Positions 28,106-37,744 are shown, numbered from the stretch's first letter. The stretch: DNA of 62,332 bases from Corynebacterium otitidis ATCC 51513 (GCF_000296405.1 NZ_JH815192.1:287876-350207); one strand, 5' to 3'. Translations and numbers: made by a program. Notes: a model not told the origin generated them from the letters alone.

Positions 28106-29325
28106 TAGGACTCACGCTCCCAGAACGCCGGCCCGAGGGGCTCAGCGAAGTTGTCCTTGGCCACCAGGTAGCCCTCCTCGTCCACCGTGATCGGCAGCTG
28201 AGGCAGGGCGCGGGCGGCGGGGCCGAACACGGGCTTACCGTACTGCAGCGCGTCGAACTGCGACTGGTGGCACGGGCACAGAATACGGTGCGTCTGGGCC
28301 TCGTACAGGGAGGTCGGGCAGCCGATGTGCGTGCAGATCTTCGAGTAGGCGTAGAAGTCGCCGTAGTGGAAGTCCTCCTGGCCCTTGCGCTCGATCACGC
28401 GAGCCGCGTCGGAGCTGCGCATGCGGATGAGCATCACCGCGTTGCGGGGGCCGTGGATGGAGTGCATGTGGTGCTCGTAGACGTCCTTGCGGGGGTCGTA
28501 GCGATCCCCGTCGTTGACGTCCTCCTCCGCGAGCGGGAAGACGGTCTCCATCGCCTGGGCGTCGAGGTCCTCCGGGCGCATGCGGACGAGGCGCGAAATG
28601 CCCTCGGTCGTGTAGTGCTGCCCGGTGGCGGTCTCGTGGGGCTCGGCGACGGCGCCGGTGTCGCGGCCGAGGTAGAGCTTCACGCCCTTCTCCTGGAGCG
28701 TCCAGCCGGACGTCCACAGCGTGCCGTCGCCCTCGTAGCCGAGCTCCCCGCGCTTCCATGGGTTCTTCACCATGCCGCCAAGCGGCGCGATGATGACGAG
28801 CCCCGCGACGATCGCGCCGCCGGCGAGCAGGCCCTGCATCGCCTTGCGGCGGCCCAGGGTCGAGGTCTGCCACGCGTCGTTAAGCAGGGCCGTCATCGTG
28901 CGGCGGTCGACCTCGTCGGAGGGGCCGTCGTGGCGGCGCTGGACGGAGACCTCCTCGGGGATCATCCGCTTGACGTACTGGACGATGAAGACGCCGAGGA
29001 ACAGCAGGGTCAACCCGGCGAGCAGGCCGAGCAGCGGGGTGTAGAAGGTGTAGGTCCACAGCCCCTCGTCGCCGTGGCCCTTGTACTCCCACGGCCAGAA
29101 GAGGTAGACGGCGAGGAAGCCGATCCCGGAGAGGATCGAGAGGATGAGCCAGACGTTGAGCTGGATCGCGGCGCGCTCCTCGGCCGGGTCGTTCTCGATC
29201 GGGAACCGCTTCTTGCGGTACGCGACGGTGACCCCGTCGAGCTCGGTGCCCAGGCGAGCGAGCTCGTCGTTGCTCATCGACTTGAGCTCCTGCTCGCTGT
29301 AGTTGTCCTTATTGATGTCTGTCAT
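28105..29325 (-). CDS. qcrA: Cytochrome bc1 complex Rieske iron-sulfur subunit
   Basis: Rieske 2Fe-2S protein passing electrons from menaquinol to the diheme cytochrome c. 406 residues from ATG at 29325, which overlaps the qcrC stop as ATGA. Three hydrophobic segments lie in the first half, an actinobacterial feature. The cluster-binding boxes are CTHIGCPTS and CPCHQSQFD near residues 334 and 353. The frame runs further upstream to 29382 but overlaps qcrC. Confidence 0.96.
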   Translation of the reverse strand: MTDINKDNYSEQELKSMSNDELARLGTELDGVTVAYRKKRFPIENDPAEERAAIQLNVWLILSILSGIGFLAVYLFWPWEYKGHGDEGLWTYTFYTPLLGLLAGLTLLFLGVFIVQYVKRMIPEEVSVQRRHDGPSDEVDRRTMTALLNDAWQTSTLGRRKAMQGLLAGGAIVAGLVIIAPLGGMVKNPWKRGELGYEGDGTLWTSGWTLQEKGVKLYLGRDTGAVAEPHETATGQHYTTEGISRLVRMRPEDLDAQAMETVFPLAEEDVNDGDRYDPRKDVYEHHMHSIHGPRNAVMLIRMRSSDAARVIERKGQEDFHYGDFYAYSKICTHIGCPTSLYEAQTHRILCPCHQSQFDALQYGKPVFGPAARALPQLPITVDEEGYLVAKDNFAEPLGPAFWERES

Positions 29326-30209
29326 GAGCGCGTTCCAATCCAGATCGCCGCAGCGATCAGCACGACGATGCCGACGAACCACATGAAGAAGCCCTCGGCC
29401 ACCGGGCCGATGCCGCCGAGCGACCAGCCGCCGGGGCTGGGCGTCTCCTTGGCGCTCTTCACGAAGGCGATAATGTCCTTCTTCTCGTCCGGGCTGAGCT
29501 GCCGGTCGGAGAACTTCGGCATGTTCTGCGGGCCGGTGAGCATCGCCTGGTAGATCTCCTGCTCGTTCGCGGGATCGAGCACGGGCGCGTACTTACCGGA
29601 CGAAAGAGCACCGCCCCGGCCGGTGAAGTTGTGGCAGGAGGCGCAGTTCTGGCGGAACAGCTCGGAGCCGCGGGCGACGTCCGCGGGGTCGATCTGGCCG
29701 TCGAAGTTCTTGCCCCTCAGCGACTCCATCGCGATCGAGCCGTCGTCGTTGTAGACGAGGTCCGGGCCGCCGCCGTTCGCGGAGACGTAGGCCGCGAGCG
29801 CGAGCGCCTGGCGCTCGCCGTAGCGGGCGGGCTTACGCTCGGCCTGGGCCTCGTTCGACATCATCGGCATGCGGCCGGAGTTGACCTGGAAGTAGACCGA
29901 GCCCTCGCCCACGCCGATGAGCGACGGGCCGCGGTCCTTGACCCCCTGGAGGTTCTCGCCGTGGCAGGTGATGCAGGCGACGTCGTAGAGGTCCTTGCCC
30001 TCCTGGATGAGCGCCTGGTCGTTCTTGTCCGCGGTGGCCACCTGCGCCTCGGGGCTCAGGGCGTTCGACAGGACGCCCGCGCCGGTGAGCGCGACCGTCA
30101 CGGCGAGCGCGCCGGCCGCGGCCCGACGCAGCTTGCGCCGCCCGCGCCCGATCGCCGCTCCCTCGCCGGAACGGCCGAACCAGCCGCCGTTGAAAAGCTT
30201 CTTAAGCAT
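29322..30209 (-). CDS. qcrC: Cytochrome bc1 complex diheme cytochrome c subunit
   Basis: Membrane-anchored diheme cytochrome c, 295 residues, which replaces a soluble cytochrome c in the bc1-aa3 supercomplex. Two CxxCH heme sites are visible, CITCH near residue 78 and CASCH near 189. An N-terminal hydrophobic segment near 30-50 and a C-terminal anchor ([19 protein letters not shown]) flank the periplasmic part. GAAGGAAAG lies just upstream of the ATG. The gap to ctaE is 107 bp. Confidence 0.96.
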   Translation of the reverse strand: MLKKLFNGGWFGRSGEGAAIGRGRRKLRRAAAGALAVTVALTGAGVLSNALSPEAQVATADKNDQALIQEGKDLYDVACITCHGENLQGVKDRGPSLIGVGEGSVYFQVNSGRMPMMSNEAQAERKPARYGERQALALAAYVSANGGGPDLVYNDDGSIAMESLRGKNFDGQIDPADVARGSELFRQNCASCHNFTGRGGALSSGKYAPVLDPANEQEIYQAMLTGPQNMPKFSDRQLSPDEKKDIIAFVKSAKETPSPGGWSLGGIGPVAEGFFMWFVGIVVLIAAAIWIGTRS

Positions 30210-30316
30210 AACTTTCCTTCATTAACGTTCCTCGGCCTTGATCCTCGAACGACTCTCGCCGCCGAGGGGACCGCACGGGGCAGGGCACGGGGGCGCGGGG
30301 CCCCCGCGGCGTTGGG

Positions 30317-30931
30317 CTACTGGATGAGGTAGACCACCACGAACAGCCCAATCCACACGACATCGACGAAGTGCCAGTAGTAGGACGTGACCATCGCCGC
30401 CGTCGCCTGGGCCGGGGTGAACTTCGCCTTGGAGACGCGCAGCAGGACGACGACGAAGGCGATAACGCCGGCGAGCACGTGAGCGGCGTGGAACCCGGTC
30501 GTGATGAAGAAGACCGAGCCGAACACGCTGCTCTGGATCGTGACGCCCTCCGAGACGAGCTCGAAGTACTCGTAAGCCTGCATCGCAAGGAAGATGACGC
30601 CGAGCAGGATCGTCACGACGTACCACTTGCGAAGCGTGTAGACGTCGCCGCGCTCGGCGGCGAACACACCCAGCTGGGAGGTGAACGACGACGTGACCAG
30701 CACCACGGTGATGACGAAGGCGTAGAGCGGCGTCAGGTGCGACGTCTGCTCCGCCCAGTCCCCCGACTGTCCGTTCGCGCGGGACGTGAAGTACATCGCG
30801 AACAGCCCCGCGAAGAACATCAATTCCTGAGACAGGAACACGATGGTTCCGACGCTCACCATGTTGGGGCGGTTGAGCGCCGGGACACGCTGTGAAGCTG
30901 CCGTACCTGGGGTCGAAACTGTGCTCGTCAC
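30317..30931 (-). CDS. ctaE: Cytochrome c oxidase subunit III
   Basis: Membrane subunit of the aa3 oxidase, 204 residues from GTG at 30931, the usual length. About five transmembrane helices, with [17 protein letters not shown] near residue 34 and the conserved [13 protein letters not shown] and [15 protein letters not shown]. The frame continues to 30967, but a CATAAT hexamer ends exactly 7 nt before the GTG, so the mRNA probably starts here without a leader. It is the first gene of ctaE-qcrCAB. Confidence 0.94.
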   Translation of the reverse strand: MTSTVSTPGTAASQRVPALNRPNMVSVGTIVFLSQELMFFAGLFAMYFTSRANGQSGDWAEQTSHLTPLYAFVITVVLVTSSFTSQLGVFAAERGDVYTLRKWYVVTILLGVIFLAMQAYEYFELVSEGVTIQSSVFGSVFFITTGFHAAHVLAGVIAFVVVLLRVSKAKFTPAQATAAMVTSYYWHFVDVVWIGLFVVVYLIQ

Positions 30932-30938
30932 GCACTCA

Positions 30939-30967
30939 ATTATGGCGGCCGGCCCCCTAAAAGTCAC
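30939..30967 (-). promoter_or_regulatory. Leaderless promoter of ctaE-qcrCAB
   Basis: Minus strand: -35 GTGACT (30962-30967), 17-nt spacer, -10 CATAAT (30939-30944), then 7 nt to the GTG start. Confidence 0.65.
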
Positions 30968-31424
30968 CTCGCCACCCAGGCTGCGCCCAGGCGGCGTTTA
31001 ACCCCCTTCGGGGGACCCGCTCGCCCGACCCGTGTCGCCTCGCACGACCTCCGCAATTGCCGCAGGTGAGCAGGCCGTTTTCGCCGAGGCTGGAAGCTCC
31101 CACCGACACAACGAGCTGCATTTACTTGGCTCGCCTTAGTTTGCCTGGTGCTTTAGCCCATATTCAGGCCCGGCTTCGCGGGACCGTCTCACCCTTTCGA
31201 TTGACCCGGGTGGGGGTTGGCCCGGGGGCCCACCCCGCGGGACGTTCGCGCAACCAGAGCGGAGACCTCCGGAGCTATCGGGCGCTTAACTGGGCAAACG
31301 CTCCCCCGCTGCGGTTTCGGATACGGCGAAAACCCGCTCCGTCGCACGCGGCCGGGAGGAAGTTCCCGAGCCCGAGGGTTTTCCGATCCCGACGTCTCGC
31401 CACCGGGCCCGCTACAGACGCGGC

Positions 31425-31456
31425 GACGGCCCGCCGGGAAGTTCCGGCGGGCCGTC
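31425..31456 (-). terminator. Terminator after ctaF
   Basis: Perfect 13-bp inverted repeat (GACGGCCCGCCGG arms, 6-nt loop) 22 bp after the ctaF stop. The downstream T-run is weak. Confidence 0.7.
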
Positions 31457-31478
31457 GCTGGTTAATGCAGAAAAGCTT

Positions 31479-31910
31479 TTAGTGCTTTTCCTGCGGAATG
31501 TTGTACTGCATGTTGAGCATGACCACGGTGAACACGAGGAACGCCGCGCCGAAAACAATGAGCCACCAGTGGAGGTAGATAACACCGAGCCCGAGAACGA
31601 GAACCGCGACGGACATGAGGAAGGGCCAAATGGAGCTGGCGCTGAAGAATCCGAGCACGCCGGCCTTGTCCTCGACCTCGGCCTCCTCCCAGTCCTCGGG
31701 GAGGATGTCGGTGCGCTTCTCGGTGATGTGGATGTACCCGCCGAGCATCGCGGTCAGCCCCGCCGAGAGCACCAGCCCGACGATGCCGGCCCACTCCGCG
31801 CCCTGGAGGTAGGCGTCGTCGCGGACCATGACGGTCGCGATGATGTAGACGACCGCAATGAGGCCGAGGAAGGTCGTCAGCCCGAACATGATCTTCGATG
31901 AGGACTTCAT
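31479..31910 (-). CDS. ctaF: Cytochrome c oxidase subunit IV, actinobacterial type
   Basis: 143-residue membrane protein with four hydrophobic segments (FLGLIAVVYIIATVMV, GLVLSAGLTAMLGGYI, LMSVAVLVLGLGVIYL, IVFGAAFLVFTVVML) and an acidic loop with DILPEDWEEAEVED. This is the fourth aa3 subunit known from C. glutamicum. The ATG at 31910 has AAGGAGAG upstream. It follows ctaC by 65 bp. Confidence 0.93.
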   Translation of the reverse strand: MKSSSKIMFGLTTFLGLIAVVYIIATVMVRDDAYLQGAEWAGIVGLVLSAGLTAMLGGYIHITEKRTDILPEDWEEAEVEDKAGVLGFFSASSIWPFLMSVAVLVLGLGVIYLHWWLIVFGAAFLVFTVVMLNMQYNIPQEKH

Positions 31911-31975
31911 TGGCTATCTCTCCTTAAGCGTTCCCGCGTGGCGCGGCGGGCGGCGCCTCGGCCGCCCGCCGGGGG

Positions 31976-33055
31976 TTACTTGGCGCTGGCCTCCACCGTG
32001 TTGGCGCCCTCGCGGGTGCCGACGCGGTCGGAGTTGAACGGCTTGGTCGACGTCGCGAAGGGCTCCTCGCCGATCGCGGCGAGCGCCTCGGAGTTCGGGG
32101 CGTCGGGGTTGTCGCGGCGGAACTCGAGGTACTGCGTGAACTGCTCCGGGGAGACGGCGCGGATCTCGAAGTTCATCATCGCGTGATAGGTGCCGCACAT
32201 CTCGGCGCAGCGCCCGACGAACGCGCCCTCCTCGGTGATCTCCTCGATCTGGAAGGACCGCTGCTGCGAGTTGGTCTCGGGGTGGGCGTAGACGTCGCGC
32301 TTGAAGAGGAACTCCGGGACCCAGAAGGAGTGGGCCACGTCCGAGGACGCGAGCCGGAACTCGATCGCGCGCTGCGTCGGGAGGACGAGCACCGGGATCT
32401 CGTCGGTGGTGCCGACGGTCTCGATCTCGTTGTAATTGAGGTAGGAGAAGTCGTCGCGGGACTTGCCGTGGATCGGGTTGTCGCCGTCCTCGTTGACGGC
32501 GGTGTCCTCCGCGGCGGCCTGGCGCTGCTCGTCGGTGCCGTCGTAGAACTGCCCATCGCCGGTGAGCTCCCCATCAACGCCGGCGTAGCCGAACTTCCAG
32601 TTCCACTGGAAGCCGGTGACGTCGACCGTGACCTTCGGGTCCTTGTCGAGGGCGGTCACCTGGTTTTGGGTCTGGACCGTAAAGAAGAACAGCCCCATGA
32701 CGATGACGACCGGCACCGCGGTGAGCACGAGCTCGAGCGGGATGTTGTACTGCGTCTGCCGCGGGAACTCGCCCTTGCCCTGCTTCTGGGCGCGCTTCGC
32801 GCCCCAGCGGAAGATGGCCCAAAGGAAGAGGCCCCACATGACGATGCCGACGAGCCAGGCAACGCACCAGACCCACACCCAGAAGTTGCCCATGGACTCG
32901 GCCTCGGGGGTCACGCCCTGGGGCCAGCCCATGCGCAGGAGGCTATCGAGCGCCTGCGGCGGCTCGACGTCGCAGCCTGCCAGCGCGACGCCGGCGGGCA
33001 ACAGCGTCGCGGCCGCGGCGATCTTCCTGCCGTTGCCTCGTCTGTTCTTCTGCAT
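31976..33055 (-). CDS. ctaC: Cytochrome c oxidase subunit II, lipoprotein
   Basis: 359 residues from ATG at 33055. A lipobox LAGC near residue 28 predicts lipid attachment after signal cleavage. Two membrane helices follow at about 65-95 and 115-140. The Cu-A site is formed by the histidine of SSDVAHSFWVPEF and the cluster CAEMCGTYHAMM near the C-terminus. A charged insertion (about residues 180-215, including DGTDEQRQAAAED) is typical of the actinobacterial form that docks to the bc1 complex. The longer frame to 33085 is not needed. Confidence 0.95.
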   Translation of the reverse strand: MQKNRRGNGRKIAAAATLLPAGVALAGCDVEPPQALDSLLRMGWPQGVTPEAESMGNFWVWVWCVAWLVGIVMWGLFLWAIFRWGAKRAQKQGKGEFPRQTQYNIPLELVLTAVPVVIVMGLFFFTVQTQNQVTALDKDPKVTVDVTGFQWNWKFGYAGVDGELTGDGQFYDGTDEQRQAAAEDTAVNEDGDNPIHGKSRDDFSYLNYNEIETVGTTDEIPVLVLPTQRAIEFRLASSDVAHSFWVPEFLFKRDVYAHPETNSQQRSFQIEEITEEGAFVGRCAEMCGTYHAMMNFEIRAVSPEQFTQYLEFRRDNPDAPNSEALAAIGEEPFATSTKPFNSDRVGTREGANTVEASAK

Positions 33056-33423
33056 CACGTGTGACTGCCTTTCCTCTCCACGCATCGCCAGAACTCGCGG
33101 GAACAGTGAATCCGCCGGTCTTTAAGCTGCCTAACAGATAGCCCACACGACGGCTCAATGTCGCAATCAAAGATTACCGCAGGCCGCGCCGCTTCCCATG
33201 CCGGGCCCCTCCCCGGCAACCCCGTCGCGCCCGGCCCGCGTGGCGCGGGCCGCTGCGCTGCGCCGATGAGATCCCCGCCCCGCGGCGCTCAACCGAAAGT
33301 ATCCACCCGGGGCCTGCCGGGGCCGCGGCGGGGCGATTCTCCCCGCCCCGCGCGGTGGGCTAGCGTTGGGTGTTCCTCTCGAGAAGATCCGGTAGCCAGA
33401 GCAAAGGAGCGGGGCTTAAGCAT
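33056..33423. other. Divergent ctaC / ltsA intergenic region
   Basis: 368 bp. The AT-richer stretch near 33110-33180 probably holds the ctaC promoter, but no clear hexamers can be chosen. On the plus strand TAGCGT (33361-33366) is a possible ltsA -10. AAAGGAG lies about 16 nt before the ltsA ATG. A short palindrome, ATGCTTAAGCAT-like, precedes the start. Confidence 0.4.
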
Positions 33424-35346
33424 ATGTGTGGTCTCCTGGGTTTCCTGTCCGCGGAGAAGAAGGCGGACGCCTACGTCGACTCGCTGAGCGGGGCGCTGAC
33501 CTGCATGCGCCATCGCGGACCGGACGCAACCGAGGTGTGGCACGACGAGGATGCGGCCTTCGGCTTCAACCGCCTCTCCATCGTCGACCTCGAGCACTCG
33601 CACCAGCCGCTGAGCTGGGGGCCGAAGGACGAGCCGGGGCGCTACGTGCTCACCTTCAACGGCGAGATCTACAACTACGTGGAGCTGCGCGCCGAGCTTC
33701 AGGAGGCCGGCTACGAGTTCGCCACCGACGGCGATTCGGAGACCATCGTCGTGGGCTACCACCACTTCGGCGAGGACGTCGTCTCGCACCTGCGGGGCAT
33801 GTTCGCCTTCGCCATCTGGGACACCGCGGAGCACCGCCTCTTCCTCGCCCGCGACCGCTTCGGCATCAAGCCGCTGTTCTACGCGACCACGCCCCGCGGC
33901 ACGGTGTTCTCTTCGGAGAAGAAGTCGATCCTCGCGATGGCCGACGCCATCGGTCTAGGCCAGGATCTTGACATGCGGGCCATCGAGCACTACGCCGACC
34001 TGCAGTACGTGCCCGAGCCGGAGACCCTCCACGAGGACGTCCGCCGGCTCGAGTCGGGCTGCACCGCGACGCTTCGCCCCGGCGAGGAGCTCTCCCAGTC
34101 GCGCTACTTCGCGCCCCGCTTCCCCGTCGAGGAGGTGCCCGCCGGATCCGAGGAGAAGGTCTTCGACCGCATCGCCGAGGCCCTAGAGGACAGCGTCGCG
34201 AAGCACATGCGCGCCGACGTCACCGTCGGCTCGTTCCTCTCCGGGGGCATCGACTCCACGGCGATCGCCGCGATCGCGAAGCGACACAACCCCGACCTGC
34301 TCACCTTCACCACCGGCTTCGAGCGCGAGGGCTACTCCGAGGTCGACGTCGCCGCCGAGTCCGCGGAGGCGATCGGCGCGGAGCACATCGTCAAGGTCGT
34401 CAGCCCCGAGGAGTACGTCGACGCGGTCCCGAAGATCATGTGGTATCTCGACGACCCGGTCGCCGACCCCTCGCTCGTGCCGCTGTACTTCGTCGCCCGC
34501 GAGGCCCGCAAGCACGTCAAGGTCGTTCTCTCCGGGGAGGGCGCCGACGAGCTCTTCGGCGGCTACACGATCTACAAGGAGCCGCTCTCGCTCGCGCCCT
34601 TCGAGAAGGTGCCCCGCCCGCTGCTGCGCGGCCTGCGGGCGCTCAGCCGGGTGCTGCCCGAGGGCATGAAGGGCAAGTCCCTCCTCGAGCGGGGCACCAC
34701 CCCGATGGAGGAGCGCTACTACGGCAACGCGCGCTCCTTCAACTTCGAGCAGCTCTCCCGGGTGCTGCCGTGGGCGCGGCGCGAGTGGGACCACCGCGAG
34801 GTCACCGCCCCGATCTACGACGCGTCGAAGGACTTCGACCCGGTCGCGCGCATGCAGCACCTCGACCTGTTCACGTGGCTGCGCGGCGACATCCTCGTCA
34901 AGGCCGACAAGATCACCATGGCCAACTCCCTCGAGCTGCGCGTGCCCTTCCTCGACAAGGAGGTCTTCCGCGTCGCCGAGACGCTGCCGAAGGAGCTCAA
35001 GGTCTCCCACGGCACGACGAAGTACGCGCTGCGCCAGGCCCTCAAGCGCATCGTCCCGGCCCACGTCCTCAACCGCAAGAAGCTCGGCTTCCCGGTGCCG
35101 ATGCGCCACTGGCTCGCCGGCGGGGAGCTCTACGACTGGGCTCGGGACCAGATCAGGGCGTCGGACACCGCGCACCTCATCGACAAGGACGCGGCGCTCG
35201 CGATGCTCGAGGAGCACCGCGACGGCCGCTCGGACCACTCGCGCCGGCTGTGGACGGTCATCGCGTTCATGATCTGGCACGGCATCTTCGTCGAGGGTCG
35301 CATCGACCCCGAGATCGAGGAGCGCGACTACCCCGTCGAGCTCTAG
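33424..35346 (+). CDS. ltsA: Glutamine-hydrolysing asparagine synthetase, LtsA type
   Basis: 640 residues from ATG at 33424, the same length as C. glutamicum LtsA. The start places Cys2 (MCGLLGFL) as the glutaminase nucleophile; the class II amidotransferase domain includes RHRGPDA and FNGEIYNY. The synthetase domain has the PP-loop FLSGGIDSTA near residue 277. LtsA-type proteins amidate envelope components, and mutants are lysozyme sensitive in C. glutamicum; ordinary asparagine synthesis is also possible. The open frame upstream to 33370 is discarded because Cys must be residue 2. Confidence 0.94.
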   Translation: MCGLLGFLSAEKKADAYVDSLSGALTCMRHRGPDATEVWHDEDAAFGFNRLSIVDLEHSHQPLSWGPKDEPGRYVLTFNGEIYNYVELRAELQEAGYEFATDGDSETIVVGYHHFGEDVVSHLRGMFAFAIWDTAEHRLFLARDRFGIKPLFYATTPRGTVFSSEKKSILAMADAIGLGQDLDMRAIEHYADLQYVPEPETLHEDVRRLESGCTATLRPGEELSQSRYFAPRFPVEEVPAGSEEKVFDRIAEALEDSVAKHMRADVTVGSFLSGGIDSTAIAAIAKRHNPDLLTFTTGFEREGYSEVDVAAESAEAIGAEHIVKVVSPEEYVDAVPKIMWYLDDPVADPSLVPLYFVAREARKHVKVVLSGEGADELFGGYTIYKEPLSLAPFEKVPRPLLRGLRALSRVLPEGMKGKSLLERGTTPMEERYYGNARSFNFEQLSRVLPWARREWDHREVTAPIYDASKDFDPVARMQHLDLFTWLRGDILVKADKITMANSLELRVPFLDKEVFRVAETLPKELKVSHGTTKYALRQALKRIVPAHVLNRKKLGFPVPMRHWLAGGELYDWARDQIRASDTAHLIDKDAALAMLEEHRDGRSDHSRRLWTVIAFMIWHGIFVEGRIDPEIEERDYPVEL

Positions 35347-35381
35347 CAGAATTCTCTCCGCCGCCCCGCTCCGGGCGCGCG

Positions 35382-35427
35382 AAGGCCCCGGCCGGCGCCC
35401 GCCTCGAGCGGGCCCGGCCGGGGCCTT
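35382..35427. terminator. Bidirectional terminator between ltsA and the iron-sulfur carrier gene
   Basis: 14-bp perfect arms (AAGGCCCCGGCCGG) with a further inner stem, flanked by T-runs on the plus strand, between convergent genes. Confidence 0.8.
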
Positions 35428-35445
35428 ATTACTTGTGTGTTCCTT

Positions 35446-35790
35446 CTAGTGGAAGGAGTCGCCGCAGGCGCAGGAGCCGCCGGCGTTCGGGTTATCGATG
35501 GTGAAGCCCTGGGCCTCGATGGTGTCGGAGAAGTCGATCTTCGCTCCCATGAGGTACGGCACCGACATCTTGTCGACGACGAGGTTGACCCCGCCGAAGT
35601 TGTCGACCTTGTCGCCGTCGAGCTTCCGGTCGTCGAAGTACAGCTGGTAGCGCAGGCCGGCGCAGCCGCCCGGCTGCACGGCGATGCGCAGGGAGAGGTC
35701 GTCGCGCCCCTCCTGCTCGAGGAGGGCCTTCGCCTTCGCGGCGGCCGCATCGCTCAGAAGGACTCCGGTCTCGGTTGACGGTGCAGTCAT
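35446..35790 (-). CDS. A-type iron-sulfur cluster carrier (HesB/IscA/ErpA family)
   Basis: 114 residues. The three conserved cysteines of the family are in QPGGCAGLRYQ near residue 48 and in GGSCACGDSF at the C-terminus. Such proteins pass assembled clusters to target enzymes; in this window the Rieske protein QcrA and LipA are iron-sulfur clients. ATG at 35790 follows GAAGGGATC. The ErpA subtype is likely in this clade but is not provable here. Confidence 0.9.
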   Translation of the reverse strand: MTAPSTETGVLLSDAAAAKAKALLEQEGRDDLSLRIAVQPGGCAGLRYQLYFDDRKLDGDKVDNFGGVNLVVDKMSVPYLMGAKIDFSDTIEAQGFTIDNPNAGGSCACGDSFH

Positions 35791-35928
35791 GATCCCTTCA
35801 GTGCTCCTATCCGAAAGTGTCTCGGCTTCGCCCGCCAGCCTAGTGAAGGCCGGCCGGCACGCTGTCCGGTGTCGTCAACGGCAACGGTGTAGCGCCCGAG
35901 CTTATTCCACTTCTTTGTTGCGGGCTAG

Positions 35929-35934
35929 TAGCCT
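35929..35934 (+). promoter_or_regulatory. -10 of leaderless DUF3043 gene
   Basis: TAGCCT ends 8 nt before the GTG at 35943. No ribosome site is present. Confidence 0.45.
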
Positions 35935-35942
35935 GGTGTGCC

Positions 35943-36674
35943 GTGAAGTTACCGTGGAAGAAGACTGAGGGTCCCGCCGACACCGTCGGCTCCGCGGCCG
36001 AGGTCGCCGAGGAGGAAAACGCCGGCCAGGACGCCGGGGAGCGCCCCCTGCCCAAGGGCTACACCCCGCCCAAGGGCCGGCCCACCCCGAAGCGCAAGGA
36101 CCGCGAGATTGAGCGCGGCGTGCTCCGGGGCGCCTCCCAGACCCCCACCACTCCCGGGCAGGCGCGCAAGAAGCGCAAGGAGTTGAAGAACTCCATGTCC
36201 AAGCAGGAGTGGAAGGAGCACAAGCGCAAGCAGCGCATCGAGCGCCGCGAGCAGCAGATCGAGGTCCAGAAGAAGATGGACGCCGGCGATCCGCGCTACA
36301 TGCTCGCCCGCGACCAGGGCCCGGTGCGCGCCTACCTGCGCGACTGGGTCGACGCCCGCCGCTTCGCGGGCAACTACATCCTCCCCTTCGCGCTCGGGCT
36401 GCTGGTGATCATGTTCATCAGCTCGTGGTTCCCGACCTTCGCGTCGATCGTCTCGCTCATCTCGATGGTAATGATCGTCGTCTTCGCGGCCGAGGCGTTC
36501 ATCGCCGGCCGCCGGGCGAACGCGTCCGCGCGCAAGAAATTCCCCGACCCCGGCGAGAAGATCGGCTTCGGCACCGGCTTCTACGTCTTCGGCCGCCTCA
36601 CCCAGCCGCGGCGCTGGCGCAGCCCGAAGCCCCGGGTCGAGGTCGGCGACAAGTCGAACGAGCCCGCCAAGTAG
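35943..36674 (+). CDS. DUF3043 family membrane protein
   Basis: 243 residues from GTG at 35943 (MKLPWKKTEGP). A highly charged N-terminal half with a KRKDREIERGVLRG-like stretch is followed by DAGDPRYMLARDQGPVRAY and two membrane helices at about residues 143-180. A basic tail with FPDPGEKIGFGTGFYVFGR closes it. This matches the corynebacterial/mycobacterial DUF3043 family of unknown function. It lies 3 bp upstream of the CobT-like gene and is probably co-transcribed with it. Confidence 0.82.
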   Translation: MKLPWKKTEGPADTVGSAAEVAEEENAGQDAGERPLPKGYTPPKGRPTPKRKDREIERGVLRGASQTPTTPGQARKKRKELKNSMSKQEWKEHKRKQRIERREQQIEVQKKMDAGDPRYMLARDQGPVRAYLRDWVDARRFAGNYILPFALGLLVIMFISSWFPTFASIVSLISMVMIVVFAAEAFIAGRRANASARKKFPDPGEKIGFGTGFYVFGRLTQPRRWRSPKPRVEVGDKSNEPAK

Positions 36675-36677
36675 CCC

Positions 36678-37676
36678 ATGGCCCCCTCCCCTGCCCTCGC
36701 CGAGATCCTCGGCGAGGCGGCCCCGCTCGACCGGGCCGCGGAGCGCTCCCGCCGCCTCGAGCTGCGGGGTAGCGCCGAGCGGCACGGCCGGCTCGTGGAG
36801 CTCGCCGCGCAGCTCGCCGGGATGGGCGGCATCGGCCCCGACGCTGCGGTCCGCCTCGTCGCGTTCGCCGGCGAGCACGGGCTCGCCGCGCGCGACGTCT
36901 CCCCGCTCGAGCCGTCCGCCGCACCGCGCCGCGCGGCGCTCCTCGCCGACGGGCGGGGCGCGCTCGGCGCTGCCGCCGGGGCGCTCGGCCTCGGAATCGA
37001 GGTCGTCGCCGACGCGCTTCCCAAGGACTCCGGCCTGCCCGGCGCGGGCGCCCTGCCCGCCGGCGGCGCCCCCGACCGCGAGGACGCCATGGACGAGGCG
37101 ACCTTCGAGGCGGCGCTGCGCACCGGCGCCGCCCGCGCCGAGGCTCTCTCCGAGGCGGGCGTCGGGCTCGCGGTGCCGCACCTCGTCGGCCCCGGCGGGC
37201 GGGTCGCGGCGCTCGCGCTCGCGGGCCACCTGCTCGACGAGGAGCCGGTCGCGATGCTGGGTTTCTCCGGGACTGACGACGCCCTGTGGTCGAGGCAGGT
37301 CGCGGCGCTGCGCGATGTCATGACCCGCGCCCGGGCGACCCCCACCGACCCGGCGGAGCTCGTGCGGCGGCTTCTCGCCCCGCACCAGGCCGTAGCGGTG
37401 GGATTCCTCGCGCGGCTCGCGGCGCTGGGAATCCCGGCGCTCGTCTCCTCGGCGGAGGCCGCGGCCCTGGGGCTCACCGCGGAGCTGCTCTCGCCCGGCG
37501 CGCGCGGCTGGCTTCTCGGCGGGCAGCTCGCCCCGGCGGGCGGCCTGGCGGCGATCTACTCTCGGCTGGGCATCCGCCCGGTCTTCGCGCTGCACGCGGA
37601 CGACTCGCTCGGCGCGGGCGCGCTCGCCGCGGTGCCGCTCGTGCGCTTCGCCGCGGCGCTCGGCGCGGAGGACTAG
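36678..37676 (+). CDS. CobT-like protein, probably catalytically altered
   Basis: 332 residues. Overall it aligns with nicotinate-nucleotide:dimethylbenzimidazole phosphoribosyltransferase (CobT): FAGEHGLAARDVSP corresponds to the usual FAADHGVAAEGVS, and the C-terminal GIRPVFALHADDSLGAGALA to the region before GEGTGA. However, the family's catalytic glutamate in GEGTG is replaced (LGAG), and the N-terminal TKPPGSLG motif reads LRGSAERHG. The fold is probably kept but the classical activity is doubtful. CobU and CobS genes, expected around it in C. glutamicum, are absent. There is no ribosome site; translation is probably coupled to the upstream gene. Confidence 0.72.
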   Translation: MAPSPALAEILGEAAPLDRAAERSRRLELRGSAERHGRLVELAAQLAGMGGIGPDAAVRLVAFAGEHGLAARDVSPLEPSAAPRRAALLADGRGALGAAAGALGLGIEVVADALPKDSGLPGAGALPAGGAPDREDAMDEATFEAALRTGAARAEALSEAGVGLAVPHLVGPGGRVAALALAGHLLDEEPVAMLGFSGTDDALWSRQVAALRDVMTRARATPTDPAELVRRLLAPHQAVAVGFLARLAALGIPALVSSAEAAALGLTAELLSPGARGWLLGGQLAPAGGLAAIYSRLGIRPVFALHADDSLGAGALAAVPLVRFAAALGAED

Positions 37677-37744
37677 CTCCTCGTCCCCGGGGCGCGTCGC
37701 TGCCCCGCCCTCCCCCGGGGCCGCCGCCAAGATCACCCGGACGA

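Larger units (their letters stand above)
30932..31478. other. Intergenic region between ctaF and ctaE
   Basis: 547 bp. It holds the ctaE promoter (30939-30967) and the ctaF terminator (31425-31456). A 141-codon plus-strand frame at 31057-31482 overlaps the 3' end of ctaF and has no recognisable domain; it is not called. The stretch around 31120-31170 is AT-richer and may contain regulatory sites, but nothing specific is identified. Confidence 0.6.

Noticed and set aside
31133..31160. DtxR-like iron box (TTAGTTTGCCTGG) upstream of ctaE
   Set aside because: Only one half resembles the 19-bp DtxR palindrome and it lies far from the promoter.
31057..31482. 141-codon plus-strand ORF in the ctaF-ctaE gap
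   Set aside because: Reads through the ctaF terminator and overlaps the ctaF 3' end; amino acid composition is that of random GC-rich sequence.
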